Assembly (NCBI GenBank): GCA_002424815.1
Contig: DILB01000001.1
Location: 1-25,433 of the forward strand
Source: Caryophanales bacterium UBA5603
Lineage (GTDB): Bacteria > Bacillota_I > Bacilli_A > Izemoplasmatales > Hujiaoplasmataceae
Direction of reading: 5' to 3'
Length of the DNA: 25,433 nt
The notes beneath the pieces were generated by a model that had not been told where the DNA came from, made no database searches, and saw nothing but the letters and a program-made list of their open reading frames with translations. Position 1 is the stretch's first letter. Each line of letters starts with the position of its first letter. The translations under genes were made by a program, and so were the position numbers. Positions 22,558 to 25,433 of this stretch are shown piece by piece.

Positions 22558-23205
22558 TTATAGCCATGATTTTCGTAAATACAGCTTTAAAACCAACGCT
22601 TCTCCCGATACTTCAAAGGAAGGATCGTACAAATTGGCATGAATAGCGGTATAGACGATGGGCAAATGCAATTGTTTTGAAACTTCTTTAACTAAGGCAT
22701 CACCGTGAACTAAATCGGCTTTGACCGTTTCTTTTAATAAATGTGAATTATTGATGAGCCCGGTAATAGGTATCCCGCAAGCGGATTCAATGGAACGAAT
22801 TTGTTTGATGATGGCATCAATGCTTTGCGTTTGTTCACGAAAGACATTGACTACTAACAATACATCGACTGATTCATCAATATGTTCCGAAAATTGGCGT
22901 AAAATGATGGCGCCAGCGTCATTACCACCTAAATCATAAATGGCTTGACAATCTTTTTTTATTAATGGAAGAAAGACATCTTTGGATAAATACGGTAAAT
23001 CACCGTATTGACCATTCAAAGGTGTCGTTGATATCATTTCAATGTTTTTTTCTTTGAGCATTTGAGTCAATTCGCGGGTGCGAAAGTAAGGGTTGACGAT
23101 ATCTAAATCTAACAGATAATCAACTTTTTTTTGGATGGCTAAATTGACAGCGACTTCTGATTTACCAGATCCATAATGCCCAACAATAAAGGTGATGCGT
23201 TTCAT
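22558..23205 (-). CDS. P-loop ATPase of SIMIBI (MinD/ParA-like) type within the operon
   Basis: The 215-residue protein has Walker A GHYGSGKS (9-16), a following DLDIVNPYFRTRE block (33-45) that resembles the DxD/Walker A' region of MinD/ParA/CobQ-type proteins, and IYDLGGNDAGA (89-99) as Walker B. No DNA-binding domain or membrane segment is visible. The family is uncharacterised to me; it is not an enzyme of the pathway. It starts one base after the stop of the leucine dehydrogenase gene, without a clear ribosome site, so translation depends on the gene before it. A role in maturation, cofactor or cluster delivery, or regulation of the oxidoreductase is inference. The longer frame to 23310 lies inside the dehydrogenase gene and is rejected. 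Confidence 0.75.
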   Translation of the reverse strand: MKRITFIVGHYGSGKSEVAVNLAIQKKVDYLLDLDIVNPYFRTRELTQMLKEKNIEMISTTPLNGQYGDLPYLSKDVFLPLIKKDCQAIYDLGGNDAGAIILRQFSEHIDESVDVLLVVNVFREQTQSIDAIIKQIRSIESACGIPITGLINNSHLLKETVKADLVHGDALVKEVSKQLHLPIVYTAIHANLYDPSFEVSGEALVLKLYLRKSWL

Positions 23206-23206
23206 C

Positions 23207-24277
23207 TTAGCGGGGAATATATGACTGGCGAACTTCACCAATCGTTTTAATGCGGTTCTTTGCGAAGATGATGGCTGCTCTTTGCGTATGAATATTCTCA
23301 TCATCCGCAATTTTGAAAATCGTCAGAAGCCGGTCATAGATTTTTTCAACGGCTTTCATCGCATTTTCGCGGTTATAACCGATTAATTCATGATAGACAT
23401 TAATCACGCCGCCGCCATTAATGACAAAATCAGGCGCATATAAAATGCCTTTTTCTTTAATCATATTGCCGTGTTTGTCTTCATCTTGCAAAACGTTATT
23501 TGCCGTACCAGCAATGATATCGGCTTGGATGGTGGGAATGGTATCATCGTTTAAGATGGCACCTAAAGCACAGGGGCACAAAACATTGACTGGGAGTTTA
23601 AATAGATCTTCAGTGGGGACGAATTCAACTTCAGGATGTTCTTGCGCCATTCGGGCGATATGACGTTGATTGATTTCCGAAAAATAGATTTTTTTAGCGC
23701 CGGCTTCTAATAAATAATTGATTAAATAATAGCCGGTTTGACCTGCCCCTTGGACAGCGTAGGTATATAATGAAATGTCGTCGTTTCCATATTTATATTT
23801 GAGTGCCGCGCGGATACCATGGAATGCGCCCCAGGCAGTGACGGGAGAGGGATTCCCGCTTCTTCCTTCGAGACCGACGACATGGTCGGTTTCCATATGA
23901 ATAAATTCCATATCTTTTGTATTCGTATTAACGTCTTCGGCAGTGATGTAACGACCATTGAGCGATTGAACATAGCGTCCTAAAGCCCGAAAATAAGCTT
24001 CGCTCTTACAAGTCTGGGCATCGCCTATCAAAACAGTTTTTCCGCCGCCTAAATTGAGACCAGCCGCAGCTGACTTGTAAGTCATGCCTCTAGCGAGTCT
24101 TAAAGCATCCATCACGGCGTCTTCTTCTGAAGCGTAATTCCAGATTCGGGTTCCACCGAGTGCCGGTCCGAGTGTTGTGTCATGAATGGCTGTAATACCT
24201 TTTAACCCTGTGGTCTTGTCATAAAAGTAGACTAATTGTTCGTAATCATGTTTTTCCATGTAATCAAATTTGTTCAT
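23207..24277 (-). CDS. bcd: Leucine (branched-chain amino acid) dehydrogenase
   Basis: The 356-residue NAD-dependent enzyme oxidatively deaminates Leu, Ile or Val to the 2-oxo acids and ammonia. It belongs to the Glu/Leu/Phe/Val dehydrogenase family. The active-site residues fall at the numbers known for Bacillus leucine dehydrogenase: K68 (substrate carboxylate, in GMTYKSAAAG), K80 (catalytic, GLNLGGGK) and D115 (TAEDVNT). The dinucleotide loop is GAGQTG (177-182) and E201 ends the second strand, consistent with NAD. The start has GGAGGG 5 nt upstream. It is the first gene of the operon, downstream of a promoter with a cre-like box at the start site. Valine or phenylalanine dehydrogenase activity is a less likely alternative. 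Confidence 0.94.
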   Translation of the reverse strand: MNKFDYMEKHDYEQLVYFYDKTTGLKGITAIHDTTLGPALGGTRIWNYASEEDAVMDALRLARGMTYKSAAAGLNLGGGKTVLIGDAQTCKSEAYFRALGRYVQSLNGRYITAEDVNTNTKDMEFIHMETDHVVGLEGRSGNPSPVTAWGAFHGIRAALKYKYGNDDISLYTYAVQGAGQTGYYLINYLLEAGAKKIYFSEINQRHIARMAQEHPEVEFVPTEDLFKLPVNVLCPCALGAILNDDTIPTIQADIIAGTANNVLQDEDKHGNMIKEKGILYAPDFVINGGGVINVYHELIGYNRENAMKAVEKIYDRLLTIFKIADDENIHTQRAAIIFAKNRIKTIGEVRQSYIPR

Positions 24278-24310
24278 CTTACCCTCCAATTTTTATTATT
24301 GAGATATTTT

Positions 24311-24324
24311 TGTAAACGCTTCCA
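24311..24324. promoter_or_regulatory. cre-like catabolite-responsive site at the operon start
   Basis: TGTAAACGCTTCCA on the plus strand (TGGAAGCGTTTACA on the minus) matches the CcpA consensus WTGNAANCGNWNNCA at the key positions. It covers about +1 to +14 of the predicted transcript, a typical repressing position. CcpA repression is inferred; ccpA is not in the window. Confidence 0.75.
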
Positions 24325-24329
24325 ACAAT

Positions 24330-24357
24330 ATTATATCACTCTGTCAATTGAACTCAA
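24330..24357 (-). promoter_or_regulatory. Promoter of the branched-chain amino acid operon
   Basis: On the minus strand TTGAGT (24352-24357), a 16-nt spacer ending in TGA and a perfect TATAAT (24330-24335) form an extended promoter about 53 nt before the start codon. A TTGACA within the spacer is too close to serve as -35. Confidence 0.65.
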
Positions 24358-24378
24358 AGAAAAATAAGTCAGAAATCT

Positions 24379-24409
24379 AAAAAAAAGAAAAGAGTTACTT
24401 AGTAACTCT
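24379..24409 (-). terminator. Orphan terminator upstream of the operon promoter
   Basis: On the minus strand a perfect 8-bp stem (AGAGTTAC with GTAACTCT, 3-nt loop) and a T-rich run (TTTTCTTTTTTTT) face the operon. No established gene ends here; it would close a transcript from 24411-24736. Confidence 0.75.
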
Positions 24410-24446
24410 AATTTCACGTAAATAGTATAAAAAAAGATTGTGATGG

Positions 24447-24471
24447 AAAAATGAGGACTGTTACATCCTCA
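24447..24471 (-). terminator. Possible small terminator at the end of the candidate ORF
   Basis: On the minus strand TGAGGA/TCCTCA (arms 24466-24471 and 24452-24457) with an 8-nt loop is followed by five T. The stop codon of the candidate ORF sits in the loop. Confidence 0.4.
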
Positions 24472-24679
24472 GGCTAAAGTAATAAAGGAATATGCGATTG
24501 TTTTCTCTTGAACGATTTTTCATCAAAAGTTGCTCTTTTTCATTTGAATGAATTGAGATGTTAACGTTTTCACGATAAAAAAAGCGATAAATGAAAATCA
24601 AATCGTCATTTCTCATCATAATTGTGATAATTTTCTTTGTTTTTTTTGAAAAAACAGATATTTTAATAATATTTATCAT
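24461..24679 (-). CDS. Candidate small basic protein, unrecognised
   Basis: The gap 24278-24776 lacks a known gene. A 72-codon frame on the minus strand starts with ATG, with AAAAGGAT about 7 nt upstream, and ends inside a small terminator-like hairpin. The product is rich in Ile, Lys, Arg and Asn, with no recognised domain. Such frames are common by chance in AT-rich DNA. It is equally possible that the stretch makes a small RNA or is only spacer. I give it low confidence. Confidence 0.25.
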   Translation of the reverse strand: MINIIKISVFSKKTKKIITIMMRNDDLIFIYRFFYRENVNISIHSNEKEQLLMKNRSRENNRIFLYYFSLRM

Positions 24680-24740
24680 AAAATTATCCTTTTCGAATAT
24701 TTTATGAAAAAAATAAACGCTATTTTCATCTTACATCAAA

Positions 24741-24772
24741 ATACCGAGAAGGGATAATCTCCTTCTCGGTAT
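24741..24772. terminator. Terminator of the rocA-DUF3795 unit
   Basis: A perfect 12-bp stem (24741-24752 with 24761-24772) and 8-nt loop lie 4 nt after the DUF3795 stop. TTTTG follows on the minus strand. Confidence 0.8.
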
Positions 24773-24776
24773 TAAT

Positions 24777-25184
24777 TTATCGTATGGGAAAATGCGGATT
24801 AATGTTCTGACATTCTCGACATAAGGGCTTATGAACACTGAGCACAGCATGACAGTTCTTGCAATGCCATTTTTCATTTTCAAGTTTTATGAAGGCATCG
24901 ATGCCATTGTTTTTAACAAATAATCCGTTTTCAATCGGTGATTCACCATATTTTATTGCATATCTTTTTTCCAATTTTCGGATATTCAGACAAGGAAAAC
25001 GATCACACTCAAAACAGTAAACGACGTTATGTTCTAAAGTGCATTTGATCTTTGAACAAGTTTTGATGTGGGTTGATTTGATTTGATTATTCGCAGAAAG
25101 ACAACCATCACAACGATTTTTACTTCGAAGATGGCCTTCGCATATCCCACAATCAATCCCGCAAGGGGCTAACATCACATCCAT
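24777..25184 (-). CDS. Cysteine-rich DUF3795-like protein
   Basis: The 135-residue protein opens with MLAPCGIDCGICEGHL, the typical DUF3795 start, and continues with CDGC (25-28) and CFECDRFPC (57-65). It has 14 cysteines. The last four (C108, C111, C122, C125) form a separate zinc-ribbon-like pair of CxxC motifs, an addition I do not expect in the shortest family members. A metal-binding role (zinc or an iron-sulfur cluster) is likely; no function is known to me. It starts 4-13 nt after the rocA stop without a clear ribosome site, so it is probably coupled to it; ATG at 25175 is an alternative start. Confidence 0.75.
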   Translation of the reverse strand: MDVMLAPCGIDCGICEGHLRSKNRCDGCLSANNQIKSTHIKTCSKIKCTLEHNVVYCFECDRFPCLNIRKLEKRYAIKYGESPIENGLFVKNNGIDAFIKLENEKWHCKNCHAVLSVHKPLCRECQNINPHFPIR

Positions 25185-25188
25185 CAAA

Positions 25189-25433
25189 TTAAAACGCTTC
25201 GCTAATGGATTTTCCTTGCATATGGAGTTGTAAGTAATCCGGACCACCGGCTTTTGAATCGGTACCAGACATATTGAAACCGCCAAATGGTTGATAGCCA
25301 ACAATCGCACCGGTACATTTACGGTTCAAATAAAGATTTCCGACATGAAATTCTTCTCTGGCTTGTTCTAAATGCATGCGGTTATGAGAAATAACAGCCC
25401 CTGTTAATCCAAATTCCGTGTTATTGCCAACTG
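25189..25433 (-). CDS. rocA: 1-pyrroline-5-carboxylate dehydrogenase, C-terminal part (runs off the window)
   Basis: Only the last 80 codons lie in the window; the 5' part is beyond the right edge. The visible sequence (NNTEFGLTGAVISHNR, then CTGAIVGYQPFGGFNMSGTDSKAGG in two overlapping blocks) is distinctive for glutamate-gamma-semialdehyde (P5C) dehydrogenases of the RocA/PutA type. They oxidise P5C, from proline, ornithine or arginine, to glutamate with NAD+. The catalytic Cys and Glu lie outside the window. Translation appears to continue into the DUF3795-like gene, which starts 4 nt later. The location beside the branched-chain operon fits an amino-acid-degrading physiology. Confidence 0.88.
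   Translation of the reverse strand, partial: VGNNTEFGLTGAVISHNRMHLEQAREEFHVGNLYLNRKCTGAIVGYQPFGGFNMSGTDSKAGGPDYLQLHMQGKSISEAF

Noticed and set aside
24342..24347. TTGACA in front of the branched-chain operon as its -35
   Set aside because: It is only 6 nt from the TATAAT; TTGAGT at 16 nt is the better partner.
24379..24679. T-box or amino-acid attenuator leader for the branched-chain operon
   Set aside because: No T-box sequence or specifier structure was seen, the operon has its own promoter downstream of both hairpins, and the genes are catabolic.
1..25433. TGA read as tryptophan, as in mycoplasmas
   Set aside because: Several genes end at TGA at natural family lengths, and conserved tryptophans are encoded by TGG.

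Overview
The window looks like chromosomal DNA of an AT-rich, low-G+C Gram-positive (Firmicutes/Tenericutes-type) anaerobe or fermenter. TGA is used as a stop (for example ridA, pncB and the acyltransferase gene) and tryptophan is encoded by TGG, so the code is standard and the Mycoplasma/Spiroplasma type is excluded. Strong AGGAGG-type ribosome sites, sigma-A-like promoters (TTGACA-N17-TATAAT, often with an extended -10 TGn), short U-tailed terminators, a cre-like site and a purine riboswitch all fit this group. An Acholeplasma/Izemoplasma-like or related lineage is my inference from gene content only. I saw no mobile element, CRISPR array, tRNA or rRNA.

Layout. 5-5335: a NYN/OST-HTH RNA-metabolism protein, two aldo/keto reductases, an iron-type alcohol dehydrogenase, MscL, RidA and a short rubredoxin. 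5429-11377: a PlsC-like acyltransferase, a proton-pumping membrane pyrophosphatase, an ArsB/NhaD-type ion transporter, and a purine permease whose long leader holds a guanine-type riboswitch and a terminator. 11745-17865: an aldehyde dehydrogenase and an NAD-dependent epimerase/reductase from divergent promoters, then a small HExxH protein and a deoxynucleoside kinase in one unit, then nicotinate phosphoribosyltransferase coupled to an EEP-family phosphodiesterase.

17998-24277 (minus strand) is the most coherent block: an eight-gene operon of leucine-type dehydrogenase, a P-loop ATPase, four subunits of a 2-oxoacid:ferredoxin oxidoreductase (delta, alpha, beta, gamma), phosphotransbutyrylase and butyrate kinase. 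Most junctions overlap or nearly touch. It should oxidatively deaminate Leu/Ile/Val, decarboxylate the oxo acids to branched acyl-CoA with reduction of ferredoxin, and conserve energy as ATP through acyl phosphates. In effect it is an anaerobic, ferredoxin-using counterpart of the Bacillus bkd operon. A cre-like site lies at the predicted transcription start, so repression by a CcpA-like protein when sugar is abundant is likely. Upstream lie an uncharacterised, terminator-bounded AT-rich stretch, a cysteine-rich DUF3795-like gene, and the 3' end of a 1-pyrroline-5-carboxylate dehydrogenase gene. These suggest a wider amino-acid-fermentation region running off the right edge.

Other points of interest are a rubredoxin whose first metal-binding pair is CxC instead of CxxC, a tandem 11-bp repeat and a palindrome in its leader, and non-canonical motif residues in the acyltransferase and the nucleoside kinase. 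All promoter and regulator calls come from reading the sequence and were not tested.
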